Source of the DNA: Shewanella pealeana ATCC 700345
GTDB lineage: Bacteria; Pseudomonadota; Gammaproteobacteria; Enterobacterales; Shewanellaceae
Reading direction: 5' to 3'
DNA: 64,000 nucleotides
NCBI RefSeq assembly: GCF_000018285.1
Contig: NC_009901.1
Span: forward strand, 681,001-745,000
The translations under genes were made by a program, and so were the position numbers. The notes beneath the pieces were generated by a model that saw nothing but the letters and a program-made list of their open reading frames with translations, did not search any database and was not told the DNA's origin. Of this stretch, positions 1 to 10,460 are shown in pieces. Positions within the stretch are counted from its first letter, which is position 1, and each line of letters begins with the position of its first letter.

Positions 1-853
1 ACCAGGTACGTGCGCCAAAGTGATACTGTACGGCAAGGCCTCCGGCACCATGGCACATAGCTGTGGCACCAAAAGGCGATAATAATAAATTAGCCCAACC
101 TGAGCTGGTGGCAAAGCGCTTAGGCGCAAAAGCTTCTGCACCATCTTCTGGAAACTTCTGTTTCGCCATTGCAGAAGTGGCAATGACAGCATTTGTCAAT
201 GTAAGCGCTAGCTGAGGTAGCACCAATAAACCTGCTGCAGAGGTCCACTCATCTATGCTTGGCCAGATAAATTGCCATGGCGCGGAGACAGAAAGATCGA
301 AACTTGGGCTAGTGCCACTATTCAGTTGCCAAACTATGCCAAGGGTTATGACTAAAGGCATTGCAAGGTAACGCATTGGCAAAAATTTACTCGCAAACAG
401 TGCGATAAAGGCGACGAGGCCGATTAGCCAAGTTTGGCTCATCATCTGGCCGCCCATCCAGATAAGCTGTAAGCCAATGGCTAATTGGATACCGATACTT
501 ATGGCGGGTGACAACTGTTTTGCCATCCAAGTTATTGCGCCGCTATAGGCTAGTACTAACAGAATGATCCCCATTAACATGCCACTGGCTTGTAACATGC
601 CAGGCGTTAAGCCTTGCGCAATCACTAAAGCGGTAATCACCTTCATCGGTTGCACGGGGATAGGGCGACGATAATAGAACGCGGTAAATAACGCGAATAA
701 ACCAAACCCCATAAATATCCCTTGTGGGGAGAAGTGGTTGAGGGCGATTAAACCTAGCGCGAGGGGGAGGAAGGTACCTAAATCGGCGAAGGCGCCGCTA
801 AACTCTCCTGAATATTGGTTAACACTATCAAATTTATTGGTCTTACATCTCAT
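1..853 (-). CDS. Putative sulfate/molybdate transporter, MOT1 family (C-terminus beyond window)
   Basis: An open minus-strand frame starts at ATG 853 and runs without a stop to base 1, so about 284 residues are visible. The product is a very hydrophobic membrane protein. Near the N-terminus it reads GAFADLGTFLPLALGL, the first signature of the MOT1 (MFS_MOT1, SulP-related) family. Further on come PQLALTLTNAVIA and, at the edge, CHGAGGLAVQYHFGART, the second conserved family block. Known members import molybdate or sulfate through the inner membrane, but the substrate here is inferred. The next upstream in-frame stop is at 884-886 and no strong ribosome site precedes ATG 853, so the exact start is uncertain. 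Confidence 0.85.
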   Translation of the reverse strand, partial: MRCKTNKFDSVNQYSGEFSGAFADLGTFLPLALGLIALNHFSPQGIFMGFGLFALFTAFYYRRPIPVQPMKVITALVIAQGLTPGMLQASGMLMGIILLVLAYSGAITWMAKQLSPAISIGIQLAIGLQLIWMGGQMMSQTWLIGLVAFIALFASKFLPMRYLAMPLVITLGIVWQLNSGTSPSFDLSVSAPWQFIWPSIDEWTSAAGLLVLPQLALTLTNAVIATSAMAKQKFPEDGAEAFAPKRFATSSGWANLLLSPFGATAMCHGAGGLAVQYHFGARTW

Positions 854-1058
854 ATAGCTTGCCGTGGGAAAAGAACGCTTTAACTATCGCAAGAATGATG
901 CCAGTTTTTCTGGGGAGAATTGGGAGCAAAATGCTGTTAAGACGGCAATTATCCATCTAGGTTGAGACAAATTGGCTGGAGGTTTTAATTAGAGTGGTCA
1001 ATTGGTCTAATATTCGTAACCACTTAATTTTGGTTGATGGTTGGTGAGAAACATAGTG

Positions 1059-1090
1059 AAAAGCCCAGAGTGGTTAAACTCTAGGCTTTT
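1059..1090 (-). terminator. Hairpin terminator after the SDR gene
   Basis: Arms AAAAGCCCAGAGT and ACTCTAGGCTTTT form a 13-bp stem with one mismatch and a short loop. T-runs lie on both sides, so it can stop transcription from either strand. It sits 40 bases past the stop of the minus-strand SDR gene. Confidence 0.7.
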
Positions 1091-1131
1091 TTATCTATAT
1101 GATTTATCGCAGTTTTTTTGAGCAGTGATTT

Positions 1132-1851
1132 TTATGGCTGTTGACGCGTAGGGGCTAATACAATTTCACGTACACATACGTTTTGAGGTTGTTCGAATGC
1201 AAATACAGCGGCATCAGCAACGGCTGTTGGCTCAATGACGCCGCCCATGAACTCTTTCCACTCGTTGTAACCTGCTTTGATCTCTTCATTTGTGGTATGG
1301 CTTAAAAGTGCTGTTTCAACTGCACCAGGAGCGATAGTCACCATACGTACATCATCCATAGCCACTTCTTCACGGATGTTTTCAGTTAGTGCATGTACTG
1401 CAAATTTTGTTGCACAGTAAGCGGCGTGATTCGGGAATGTTTTACGCCCTGCAATAGAACTAACGTTGATGATGGTGCCAGTCTTGCGGGCCTTCATATC
1501 TGCAAGCACGGCGTGAATACCGTTAAGTACGCCCATCACGTTGATGTTAAGCATACGGCTCCACTCTGCAGGATCTTGAACATCTGCAGCGCCTAGTAGC
1601 ATGACGCCAGCGTTATTAATTAGGCAGCCTACAGGACCAAACTTTTCTTCAGCTGTTGCGATAGCCGCCTTCATTGCATCGGCATCGGTCACATCTACAC
1701 TAATTGCTAGGCTGTTGTCTAAACCTAGTGCTTGCATCGGCTCTACACGGCGAGCCAATAGAAGAAGTGGATGGCCTTTGGCGCTGAATGCTTGAGCCAT
1801 GGCTGCGCCAATACCAGAAGATGCACCTGTAATAACGATTAATTGTTTCAT
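1132..1851 (-). CDS. SDR family NAD(P)-dependent oxidoreductase
   Basis: This 239-residue classical short-chain dehydrogenase has the usual family length. TGASSGIG at residues 8-15 is the dinucleotide-binding turn, NNAG lies at 79-82, and the catalytic Ser131/132, Tyr145 and Lys149 (YCATK) are all present. It is a cytosolic single-domain enzyme of the COG4221 type; the substrate cannot be read from sequence. ATG 1851 is preceded by GAGG at good spacing. It is divergent from a LysR gene 146 bases away, the usual layout for a regulator and its target, so induction by that regulator is a reasonable inference. Confidence 0.9.
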   Translation of the reverse strand: MKQLIVITGASSGIGAAMAQAFSAKGHPLLLLARRVEPMQALGLDNSLAISVDVTDADAMKAAIATAEEKFGPVGCLINNAGVMLLGAADVQDPAEWSRMLNINVMGVLNGIHAVLADMKARKTGTIINVSSIAGRKTFPNHAAYCATKFAVHALTENIREEVAMDDVRMVTIAPGAVETALLSHTTNEEIKAGYNEWKEFMGGVIEPTAVADAAVFAFEQPQNVCVREIVLAPTRQQP

Positions 1852-1997
1852 ATCAGCCTCAAATGTGGGGTGTCTTAGTGATTGGTGAGTATTCTAACCA
1901 ACAGATTATTGTTGATATATAATCTACAGAGAATATGATTGTTTACATATGACGCCTAATATCGCGCTGTACTCTGAGATAACACGAGTTTCTATTT
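1852..1997. promoter_or_regulatory. Divergent promoter region between SDR and LysR genes
   Basis: These 146 AT-rich bases lie between two divergent starts and must hold both promoters and the expected LysR operator. I could not fix a single T-N11-A operator with confidence. Confidence 0.4.
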
Positions 1998-2912
1998 ATG
2001 TATCAAGACTTAAATTTAGCAGATGTTCGTGCCTTTACCGTGATTGCGGAAAAGGGCAGTTTTACATTAGCAGCCGAAAAGCTCGGTTGTTCTCGCTCTC
2101 ACCTTTCTAAACAATTAACACAGCTTGAGCGCTACCTTGGGGTGACATTGATTACTCGCACCACGCGAGCCCAGCGGTTAACTGAGCAGGGACAGTTTTT
2201 CTATGAACGCTGTCAGCATGCCTTAGATGTGATGGAGCAAGCGGTTGCAAAGACGGTCGATGATGCTCACAACCTGCAGGGTAAGATCAATATCAACTGT
2301 GTGGGCGGCTATATCGGTGAGGAGATAGTGAATCAGTTGGTGAATGACTTTATGAGTCTGCATCCTAATATTCATATCCACCTCGACTTTAGTAGCCAGC
2401 GAGTCGATTTGGTGCTGGATGAATTTGATCTAGTCTTTCGAATGGGGGAGCTAGAGGATTCAGGCTTGGTGGCAAGAAAGTTGATGGATATCGCTAATTG
2501 CACCTTGGCATCGCCAAGATATATCGCTAAACATGGTCGCCCTGAAAATCCAAAAGAATTAAAGAGTCATGCCTGTGTAACTGGCTCGGTTTACCATTGG
2601 AATTATCATCGCAGATCGGATAAAACTCAGAAGACCGAGGTGACCATTACTGGGGCATTGTTGTGTAAAAATGGCAGAGTAATGAAAAGTAGTGCATTAG
2701 CCGGAAATGGCATTGTACGCCTGCCGGAGATCTATTGTAGTGCAGAGCTAAACAAGGGGGAGTTAGTGCATGTATTCGATGACTGGACTATATCGGATAC
2801 CCCGCTTTATCTGCTGTATAGCAAAGACCAATTTCAGCCCGCTAGGCTCAGGCAGTTTATAGAATTTACCACACAGCACTTTATGAAGTATGTCGAATTG
2901 CCAAATGCTTAG
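1998..2912 (+). CDS. LysR family transcriptional regulator
   Basis: This 304-residue protein has normal LysR length. Residues 5-65 form the winged helix-turn-helix, with GSFTLAAEKLGCSRSHLSKQ as the helix-turn-helix core. The rest is a periplasmic-binding-like effector domain. It resembles the CrgA/PA-type LysR group often found next to oxidoreductase genes. It is divergent from the SDR gene, so control of that gene and of itself is inferred. The effector is unknown. Confidence 0.9.
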   Translation: MYQDLNLADVRAFTVIAEKGSFTLAAEKLGCSRSHLSKQLTQLERYLGVTLITRTTRAQRLTEQGQFFYERCQHALDVMEQAVAKTVDDAHNLQGKININCVGGYIGEEIVNQLVNDFMSLHPNIHIHLDFSSQRVDLVLDEFDLVFRMGELEDSGLVARKLMDIANCTLASPRYIAKHGRPENPKELKSHACVTGSVYHWNYHRRSDKTQKTEVTITGALLCKNGRVMKSSALAGNGIVRLPEIYCSAELNKGELVHVFDDWTISDTPLYLLYSKDQFQPARLRQFIEFTTQHFMKYVELPNA

Positions 2913-3116
2913 GCTGGCTGAGTTAACACGCTTATCTAGGCAATCGTAACTTATCCACCTTTTGGACCAATTGATATGGAAATGTTGATTTATGGTTAAG
3001 ATTCACCTCCTCTTTATTCAATTTTGTCTTAGAATATCTTAAGAACAAAATTACCTTTTATCGGTTTGAGTCGTATCGTGACTTAAAGTGCTAAGGACAT
3101 TAAAAGGGCTGAATGG

Positions 3117-4310
3117 ATGAAACTAGATAAAATTGCATTGGCATGCGCCATAGTCCCCTGTTTTACAGCCCAAGCAGGGCAAGAATATTATGAGGCACGC
3201 AGTGATGCGATGGGAGGGGCGGGAGTAGCCGCTTCAAATAGAGAAGGCGCGGCATTTGTTAATCCCGCCCTACTTGCGATTAATGCCCATAAAGACAACT
3301 CCGCCGTGTTACTGATCCCCGCGATAGGGGCCGATGTGGCCGATAGTGATGACATGATCGATAAGTTCGATTCACTGATCGATTCTTATGACGCGCTCGA
3401 GGCCGCAATCGATGTTGGCAATACCGCTGCTATTGACGAGTTTCGTGATGATCTCGTTTTCGACTTAGAGTCACTAAATGGCAATTCAGCCTATGCCAGT
3501 GCGGGGCTTGGTTTTAGTGTGGCGATCCCCTACCAGAGGATGCCGATGGCTATCTTCTATAAGAGTTATGTTAACGCCGTTGGAGTTGCCGATATTGCGC
3601 AATCAGATATCGACGCCCTCAATAATCTCGATCCTAATAACCCTCCAAATATCAGTGATCTGGACTCCCAAGGGCAAGTGGTTGGTGGCGCGGTATCTGA
3701 TTTCGGTATTGCACTAAGTTTTCCGCTGTCTATCGTAAACATGCCGATAGCAGTGGGAATTTCGCCTAAGTTTCAGCGTATCGACAGCTACAACTATATC
3801 GCCAATGCTAACAACTTTGATGCCAGTGATTTTGACGATGCCAAATATCGCAATGATGAGACTAACTTTAACTTAGATATTGGTGTCGCCATGCAAGCAT
3901 TCGATGGTTTGACCTTAGGCCTGTCGGGGCGAAACCTGATCAGCCAAGATGTGGATACCATAGAAGTTGAAGGGCAGAAGTTTACTTATCGAGTCGAGCC
4001 ACTTGTGACCGCTGCTGTGGCCTATGATTGGGATATTTTATCGGTGACCACAGATATCGATCTAATTGAGAATAAGAAGTTTAAAGAGCTGGATGGTACT
4101 CAATATTGGCGTGTAGGTGGTGAAGTGAGGGCCTTCGACTGGATGGCGCTAAGAGTGGGTTATCGTCATGACATGAAAGATTCTACTGCTAACCTTTACT
4201 CTTTGGGTTCAGGCTTTGCTTTTGGTGACTCATTTTTCTTAGACCTTACTGGTATGTTTGGTGATGACAATGCGGTAGGAGGCGTGCTGCAAACCTCCTA
4301 CCATTTCTAA
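3117..4310 (+). CDS. TraF_2-type (FadL-like) outer-membrane protein
   Basis: This 397-residue protein carries a signal peptide of about 20 residues ending TAQA. The block DAMGGAGVAASNREGAAFVNPA, broken here only by family variation, is typical of the PF13729 family that databases label conjugal transfer protein TraF. The rest is rich in alternating beta-strand pattern and ends in YHF, as expected of an outer-membrane beta-barrel. No conjugation genes are nearby, so a transfer role is unlikely. AGGG precedes ATG 3117 at 8 bases. The function is unknown; transport of a hydrophobic compound is a guess from the FadL resemblance. Confidence 0.75.
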   Translation: MKLDKIALACAIVPCFTAQAGQEYYEARSDAMGGAGVAASNREGAAFVNPALLAINAHKDNSAVLLIPAIGADVADSDDMIDKFDSLIDSYDALEAAIDVGNTAAIDEFRDDLVFDLESLNGNSAYASAGLGFSVAIPYQRMPMAIFYKSYVNAVGVADIAQSDIDALNNLDPNNPPNISDLDSQGQVVGGAVSDFGIALSFPLSIVNMPIAVGISPKFQRIDSYNYIANANNFDASDFDDAKYRNDETNFNLDIGVAMQAFDGLTLGLSGRNLISQDVDTIEVEGQKFTYRVEPLVTAAVAYDWDILSVTTDIDLIENKKFKELDGTQYWRVGGEVRAFDWMALRVGYRHDMKDSTANLYSLGSGFAFGDSFFLDLTGMFGDDNAVGGVLQTSYHF

Positions 4311-4316
4311 CCAGTG

Positions 4317-5048
4317 CTAACCCATTAGCTCTATCGTTGATTTAACGGTTAGGATAAGAGCGCTACAACCACATAAAGCCAGAGTTAACACTCTGGTTTT
4401 TTGTTTGTCTACACGGCCCACTAAGCGTCCTGCAACGATATAACCCAGCACAACAGACGGCAACAGCATCAACGAGATATAAAAATGCTCAACGGTTAGT
4501 AGGCCTGCAAATGCCAGAATGATAAGGGCAATCATCGAGCTAAAGATGAAGAAGGCCGAGAGGGCGGCGCGAAATTGTCCGGCATCTTTGCCTGATAGTA
4601 AGATTGCCAGCGGCGGGCCGCCAATTGCCGCGATATTGCCAAAAATTCCAGATAAGATCCCTGCGATAAAGAGGCTGAAACGGTTCACTGGAATACTGAA
4701 CTTCATTAGACTTAAACCGACGGCTAAAGCAACAATACCGGCAATGGCTAGACCTAAGATTGGCTGTGGCGCGATTAAAATTAGGCTGGCACCTAATATG
4801 CCTCCGGGAATGCGTCCTAATAGCGCGTATTGCAGACCATTGAATTCAAGTTGGCCACGTTCTCTAAACAAGGTGAGCAGTGCAATTGAGAAGCCCATCA
4901 TAATTACAGGTGCAGGAACCAAACTCGGGTCGACGATATAGAGTAAGGGACTTGCCACCACGGCTAGGCCAAAGCCGATAAGACTTTGGGTCAGTGCGCC
5001 ACAAAAAATAATAAGCGAGGCGAGTAAAAGCGTAACGGGTTCAATCAT
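4317..5048 (-). CDS. TSUP family sulfite/organosulfur exporter (TauE/SafE)
   Basis: This 243-residue integral membrane protein has about eight predicted membrane segments. Two related halves begin with the LIIFCGALTQSLIGFG and LSGIFGNIAAIGGPP motifs typical of TauE/SafE proteins. Family members move sulfite, sulfoacetate or other anions across the inner membrane; the substrate here is not determinable. Its stop lies only 6 bases past the convergent outer-membrane protein gene, with no clear terminator between them. Confidence 0.85.
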   Translation of the reverse strand: MIEPVTLLLASLIIFCGALTQSLIGFGLAVVASPLLYIVDPSLVPAPVIMMGFSIALLTLFRERGQLEFNGLQYALLGRIPGGILGASLILIAPQPILGLAIAGIVALAVGLSLMKFSIPVNRFSLFIAGILSGIFGNIAAIGGPPLAILLSGKDAGQFRAALSAFFIFSSMIALIILAFAGLLTVEHFYISLMLLPSVVLGYIVAGRLVGRVDKQKTRVLTLALCGCSALILTVKSTIELMG

Positions 5049-5174
5049 CAGTTTATCCAGCCAAGTGGCTATAGTTGGAGCGAAGGGAGGTCTTGCACTC
5101 TGTTTGAACAGTTCAGTATTTTGGTTATCGATTAGTGGTTATAGATTAATAGAGCTAAGCCATCATTCAAGGCC

Positions 5175-5210
5175 AAAAACAGATAAGGACTGCTAAGCAG
5201 TCCTTATCTG
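5175..5210 (-). terminator. Rho-independent terminator of metJ
   Basis: A perfect palindrome at 5180-5210, CAGATAAGGACTGC with its exact complement around a 3-base loop, is followed on the minus strand by five Ts. It sits about 30 bases after the metJ stop. Confidence 0.85.
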
Positions 5211-5240
5211 AAGATCACGTTTGTCGATAATCGATGAAGA

Positions 5241-5555
5241 TTATTCAAGTTCTTCCCACTCAATGCCCATTTCATCCATTAGACGTTTAACCTCAGCAGG
5301 CATGCTGTCAGGTTTATCTTTAGTAAGATCTGCGTCGTTTGGTAGTGGCTGACCTGTGTACGCATGCAAGAATGCCTCGCATAACAGTTCACTATTGGTG
5401 GCGTGACGCAAGTTGTTCACTTGGCGGCGTGTGCGTTCATCGGTAAGTACTTTGAGTACTTTCAAAGGAATGGACACAGTAATTTTTTTCACTTGCTCAT
5501 TCTTTTTGCCGTGTTCAGCATATGGGCTGATATAATCGCCATTCCACTCAGTCAT
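5241..5555 (-). CDS. metJ: MetJ, methionine repressor
   Basis: This 104-residue ribbon-helix-helix repressor uses S-adenosylmethionine as corepressor and shuts methionine genes. The sequence from [15 protein letters not shown] through [18 protein letters not shown] and [20 protein letters not shown] matches E. coli MetJ closely; the beta-strand KKITVSIP binds the DNA groove. The open frame extends 20 codons further upstream to 5615, but ATG 5555 matches the usual 105-residue family length and is preceded by GGTGA. It is divergent from metB, with Met boxes in the shared region, so autoregulation is likely. Confidence 0.97.
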   Translation of the reverse strand: MTEWNGDYISPYAEHGKKNEQVKKITVSIPLKVLKVLTDERTRRQVNNLRHATNSELLCEAFLHAYTGQPLPNDADLTKDKPDSMPAEVKRLMDEMGIEWEELE

Positions 5556-5663
5556 TGACTCACCTGTTATTTCAAAATTCGGGGCAGATTTTAACCCTTT
5601 AAATTGTGCAGTCAAATTATTGCCTCTTATTTATGACAATTGCAAATAGATTTCCATATGCAT

Positions 5664-5679
5664 GGACGTCTAAACGGCT
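5664..5679. promoter_or_regulatory. Tandem Met boxes (MetJ operator), metJ-metB region
   Basis: Two adjoining 8-mers, GGACGTCT (7 of 8 to the AGACGTCT consensus) and AAACGGCT (6 of 8), lie 88 bases before the metB start and upstream of metJ. MetJ binds tandem Met boxes as dimers. This pair mirrors the pair at 5717-5732. Confidence 0.8.
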
Positions 5680-5716
5680 AAAGTGGTTGACGCAGGCTTA
5701 GTGCTTAGGTACATTT

Positions 5717-5732
5717 AGCCGTCCAGACATCT
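5717..5732. promoter_or_regulatory. Second pair of Met boxes before metB
   Basis: AGCCGTCC (6 of 8) adjoins AGACATCT (7 of 8), 34 bases before the metB ATG. Together with 5664-5679 it forms an inverted repeat, GTCTAAACGGCTA against TAGCCGTCCAGAC, with two mismatches in 13. Confidence 0.8.
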
Positions 5733-5766
5733 CTTGAGTGAAAATTAACAGGAAAAGGAGTAGTAC

Positions 5767-6927
5767 ATGACTGAGCGTAAATTAGCCACTGCGGCTGTAC
5801 GTCAAGGAATTGAGTCCGATAGCCAGCATGGTGCAGTAGTACCGCCGATCTATCTTTCTACTAATTACTCTTTTGATGGTCATAAAAACCCAAGAGACTT
5901 CGACTATAGCCGCTCAGGTAACCCTACACGTTCTATTTTAGGTGATGCCATTGCCGAGCTTGAAAAAGGCTCTACGGGCGTAGTGACTTGCACCGGTATG
6001 GCGGCAATAACGTTGGCCACTAGCTTGCTTGGACCTGATGATCTTCTTGTTGTTCCCCATGATTGTTATGGTGGTAGTTACCGCCTATTTACTAATTTGG
6101 CCAAAAAAGGTCAGTTCAAGTTATTAGTGGTCGATCAAACCGACTCACAGGCCCTTAATCAGGCTATAGCGCAAAAACCTAAGATGGTATGGCTAGAGAC
6201 GCCGTCGAATCCACTGCTGCGTGTGGTCGACATTAAGGCCATCTGTGCTGCGAGCCATGAAGTGGGCGCACTGGTGGTTGTCGATAACACTTTCCTGTCG
6301 CCGATTTTACAGCAGCCGTTATTACTTGGCGCCGATATAGTGATCCATTCCACCACCAAATATATCAATGGTCATAGCGATGTGGTTGGCGGCGCGGTCG
6401 TGGCAAAGGATCCTGAGTTAGGTGAACTGCTTCATTGGTGGTCAAACACCCTAGGGCTAACGGGGTCAGCGTTTGACAGCTACCTGACTTTGCGCGGAAT
6501 TCGTACACTTGCAGTACGAATTCGCGAACATCAGGCGAATGCGCAGCGAATTCTTGATACCCTTGTTAACCATCAGGCCGTCTCCAAGATATACTACCCG
6601 GGGCTGAAAGAGCATCCGGGGCATGAGATTGCGGCTAAACAGCAAAAGGGCTTCGGTGCCATGCTGAGCTTTGAACTTAAGGGTGGAGAACAAGAGTTAG
6701 TCACATTCTTAAAAAATCTTAGCTGTTTTTCAGTTGCAGAGAGCCTGGGTGGCGTAGAGAGTTTAGTCGCCGTTCCTGCAACCATGACGCACAGAGCGAT
6801 GGATCCAGAGGCTCGCGCCGAAGCTGGCGTTAAAGATACGCTTATTCGTCTGTCTGTGGGTATCGAAGATGCCGATGATCTTGTTGCCGATATTGAAGCT
6901 GCGCTTAATGCCGCAGCCGCTTGTTAA
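5767..6927 (+). CDS. metB: MetB, cystathionine gamma-synthase
   Basis: This 386-residue PLP enzyme of the Cys/Met metabolism family joins an O-activated homoserine with cysteine to form cystathionine. Hallmarks are YSRSGNPTR near residue 48, the DNTF block with the PLP-contacting Asp, and the Schiff-base lysine K198 in HSTTKYINGH. Cystathionine gamma-synthase is preferred over beta-lyase because it is in the conserved metJ/metB/metL context. AGGAG precedes ATG 5767 at 6 bases. metL follows after 15 bases, so the two are one operon. Tandem Met boxes just upstream indicate MetJ control. Confidence 0.96.
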   Translation: MTERKLATAAVRQGIESDSQHGAVVPPIYLSTNYSFDGHKNPRDFDYSRSGNPTRSILGDAIAELEKGSTGVVTCTGMAAITLATSLLGPDDLLVVPHDCYGGSYRLFTNLAKKGQFKLLVVDQTDSQALNQAIAQKPKMVWLETPSNPLLRVVDIKAICAASHEVGALVVVDNTFLSPILQQPLLLGADIVIHSTTKYINGHSDVVGGAVVAKDPELGELLHWWSNTLGLTGSAFDSYLTLRGIRTLAVRIREHQANAQRILDTLVNHQAVSKIYYPGLKEHPGHEIAAKQQKGFGAMLSFELKGGEQELVTFLKNLSCFSVAESLGGVESLVAVPATMTHRAMDPEARAEAGVKDTLIRLSVGIEDADDLVADIEAALNAAAAC

Positions 6928-6942
6928 TTAAAGGGGTATACG

Positions 6943-9336
6943 ATGGCACGCTGTCACTTACATAAATTTGGTGGCTCAAGTCTTGCTGATGCAGACTGTT
7001 ACCGTCGCGTGGCTCATATTCTGCTGACTCACGGTCACAGCGATGACTTAGTTGTGGTGTCTGCGGCAGGTAAAAGCACCAATTTCTTATATAAGTTACT
7101 CGAGTTGAGTACGACTAAGCAGCTGTGGCAAGAAGAGCTACAAACACTGATTAGTTTCCAGCAAAATTTGATTGAGCAATTGCTCTCAAATGAGCAGGCA
7201 CGCTCTCTTCGGGAGCGACTCTCTAACGATAAAGCGCAGCTAATCAGCTTGCTATCGATAGAGTCGATTAATGAATACCAAAGCAATCAGGTAGTGAGCT
7301 TTGGCGAGCGTTGGTCTGCACGCCTATTGGCGGCGCTATTACGTGAATCGGGTGTGGCGGCATCGGATGTAGATGCTCGCACACTCTTGATTGCCGACGA
7401 AGCGGCTGTACCGCAGATTCGTTTACAGGATTCCCGTCAACGTGTGCATTCGATGACTGAAACTCATCCTAATGAGCGTCTAATTATTACTGGCTTTATC
7501 TGCGCGAACGAGCGGGGTGACACCTTGCTACTAGGACGTAACGGCTCCGATTTCAGTGCGACCTTGATTGCCAGCTTAGCAGATATTGAGCGCGTGACCA
7601 TTTGGACCGATGTAGAGGGCGTATTTAACGCCGACCCAAATAAGATCAACGATGCTAAGTTACTGAGTAGTTTGTCATTAGCCGAAGCTAACCGCTTGGC
7701 ACATCTAGGTTCACCTGTGCTGCATAATAGAACGCTGCAACCGCTGTTTGATACTCAAGTGAGTTTGGCTGTTCGTTCTAGTTACGCGTCCCATACCGAC
7801 TTTACCTTGATTGCACCAAAGAGTTCGTCGGCTAGTGCGCCAGTGGTTACTAATCTAAGCAGCGTTGCGCTGTTCAATCTTGAGCTTACAACGGAACTTA
7901 AGCAGCTTATTGAGCTGCTCGAGGAGACTGGCCTGAGTCCGCTGGCATACTGGGAACTTGGGCAGGGGCGCGCCGAGATCACTGTGACCTTAGAAAATCA
8001 GAAGCAGGTATTGGCATTACTGGATATTAACCGTGACGCCTTAGGCGTGAGTGATATTAAGATCACCGAAGATCTTGGCCTGGTTGCGCTGGTCAGCGCC
8101 GATGCCAGCCTGTATCGCCGCGGCTTTGCAAGATTACTGAGTCGTAATGCTAGACCGCTGTTTAACGACGGCATGAGCCTAGTGACCTTGGTACCTCAAG
8201 GGCAAGTAAACTTGTTAACTCAAAAAGTACACCGTCGCTGCGCGGGGCCTCGCAAACGTATCGGCGTACTGCTATTGGGTGTCGGTAACATTGGCGAAGC
8301 TTGGGTTGAACTCTTTAGTGGCGCTAAGGCAGCACTCAATAAAGAGCTCGAGGCTAGTGTAGAGTTGGTTGGTTTGGTTAGCTCACGTAACGCTTTGATC
8401 TGCGATGAGGGCATTGAGCTCGATTCGTGGAAGCAGGCCTTCGAAGAACACGCCACTCCATGGCAATACAGCCATCTGTTTGAAGAGTTACATGATTTAG
8501 AGTGTGATGAAGTGATTGCGCTGGATATTAGTGCCAGCGCCGATTTGACCTTGCAATATCCAGAGTTTTTCGCTCGTGGTATTCATGTTGTCAGCGCTAA
8601 TAAATTAGCCGGTTCTGGACCACTAACCTTCTATCGTGAATTGAAACAGCAATTGGATAACCGTCGCTTATTTTGGCGTTACAACGCCAGTTGTGGCGCT
8701 GGTTTACCGGTACAACATGCATTGAACGATCTGCATAACAGCGGCGACAGTATCGAAGCTGTTGGCGGGATCTTCTCTGGCACTCTTTGTTGGTTATTTG
8801 AAAACTTCGATGCCAAGAAACCTTTCTCTGAGTTAGTTATTGAGGCGAGGGGCTTAGGGATCACCGAGCCAGATCCACGTGATGATCTGTCGGGTCGAGA
8901 CATGCAGCGTAAACTACTCATTCTTGCCCGCGAGATAGGTTTTGAGATTGAGCTTGAAGATATTGAGCTTAAATCTTTAGTGCCAGCAAACTTGGCTGAA
9001 ATCCCTCTAGAGCAGTTTTTATCGCGTATCACCGAGCTCGATGATGAGATGCAGCAGCAGTTTATTGCGGCTGCAGAGCAAGATAAGGTGCTGAGATACG
9101 TGGCCTCTTTAGATAAGGTCGATGGCGAGTTAAAAGCCGAGGTGGGGATACAGTGGGTTGATATCAGCCACCCCTATGCGAACCTAACGCCAGGTGACAA
9201 CGTGTTTGTGATCCGCAGTGAATTCTATCAGGAAAATCCGTTGATTATTCGTGGCCCTGGAGCCGGGCGTTTAGTGACAGCAGCGGCTGTACAGTCTGAT
9301 CTGGCACATATCTGTCGCGATCTGCTACAAGAATAA
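6943..9336 (+). CDS. metL: MetL, bifunctional aspartokinase / homoserine dehydrogenase II
   Basis: This 797-residue fusion protein has an N-terminal aspartokinase domain (KFGGSSLAD near residue 8, then NGSDFSATLIA near 200). A regulatory linker follows. The C-terminal homoserine dehydrogenase domain has the Rossmann motif GVGNIGEAW near residue 447. It catalyses the first and third steps of the aspartate pathway toward methionine. Pairing with metB and MetJ operators favours MetL over ThrA. GGGG precedes the ATG, and a strong terminator follows 20 bases after the stop. Confidence 0.96.
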   Translation: MARCHLHKFGGSSLADADCYRRVAHILLTHGHSDDLVVVSAAGKSTNFLYKLLELSTTKQLWQEELQTLISFQQNLIEQLLSNEQARSLRERLSNDKAQLISLLSIESINEYQSNQVVSFGERWSARLLAALLRESGVAASDVDARTLLIADEAAVPQIRLQDSRQRVHSMTETHPNERLIITGFICANERGDTLLLGRNGSDFSATLIASLADIERVTIWTDVEGVFNADPNKINDAKLLSSLSLAEANRLAHLGSPVLHNRTLQPLFDTQVSLAVRSSYASHTDFTLIAPKSSSASAPVVTNLSSVALFNLELTTELKQLIELLEETGLSPLAYWELGQGRAEITVTLENQKQVLALLDINRDALGVSDIKITEDLGLVALVSADASLYRRGFARLLSRNARPLFNDGMSLVTLVPQGQVNLLTQKVHRRCAGPRKRIGVLLLGVGNIGEAWVELFSGAKAALNKELEASVELVGLVSSRNALICDEGIELDSWKQAFEEHATPWQYSHLFEELHDLECDEVIALDISASADLTLQYPEFFARGIHVVSANKLAGSGPLTFYRELKQQLDNRRLFWRYNASCGAGLPVQHALNDLHNSGDSIEAVGGIFSGTLCWLFENFDAKKPFSELVIEARGLGITEPDPRDDLSGRDMQRKLLILAREIGFEIELEDIELKSLVPANLAEIPLEQFLSRITELDDEMQQQFIAAAEQDKVLRYVASLDKVDGELKAEVGIQWVDISHPYANLTPGDNVFVIRSEFYQENPLIIRGPGAGRLVTAAAVQSDLAHICRDLLQE

Positions 9337-9355
9337 TTTTCACGTTAATCAATAG

Positions 9356-9380
9356 AAAGGGCTCATTTGAGCCCTTTTTT
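9356..9380 (+). terminator. Terminator of metB-metL
   Basis: AAAGGGCTC-ATTT-GAGCCCTTT is a perfect 9-bp stem, followed by further Ts, 20 bases after the metL stop. Confidence 0.9.
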
Positions 9381-9473
9381 ATTGACTTGTTTATTATGAT
9401 TTTATTGTTTTAATAAAAAAACTCATTTGCCTGCTTTTTAGGCTTGACTTCAATCTCAGTTTCTCTAGTATAT

Positions 9474-9497
9474 GGACATATAGACGTCCAAACGTCT
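9474..9497. promoter_or_regulatory. Three tandem Met boxes before metF
   Basis: Three consecutive 8-mers, GGACATAT (5 of 8), AGACGTCC (7 of 8) and AAACGTCT (7 of 8), lie 45 bases before the metF start. The arrangement and spacing match known MetJ operators. Confidence 0.85.
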
Positions 9498-9514
9498 GTT
9501 TCTGGAAGTGCTAA

Positions 9515-10432
<918 letters not shown>

Positions 10433-10460
10433 GTGTCATAAACCCTTAAGTGATTTATTG

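Noticed and set aside
3117..4310. Reading the outer-membrane protein as part of a conjugation system because its family is labelled TraF.
   Set aside because: No relaxase, pilus or coupling genes are nearby; the sequence is an outer-membrane barrel type, and the label is historical.
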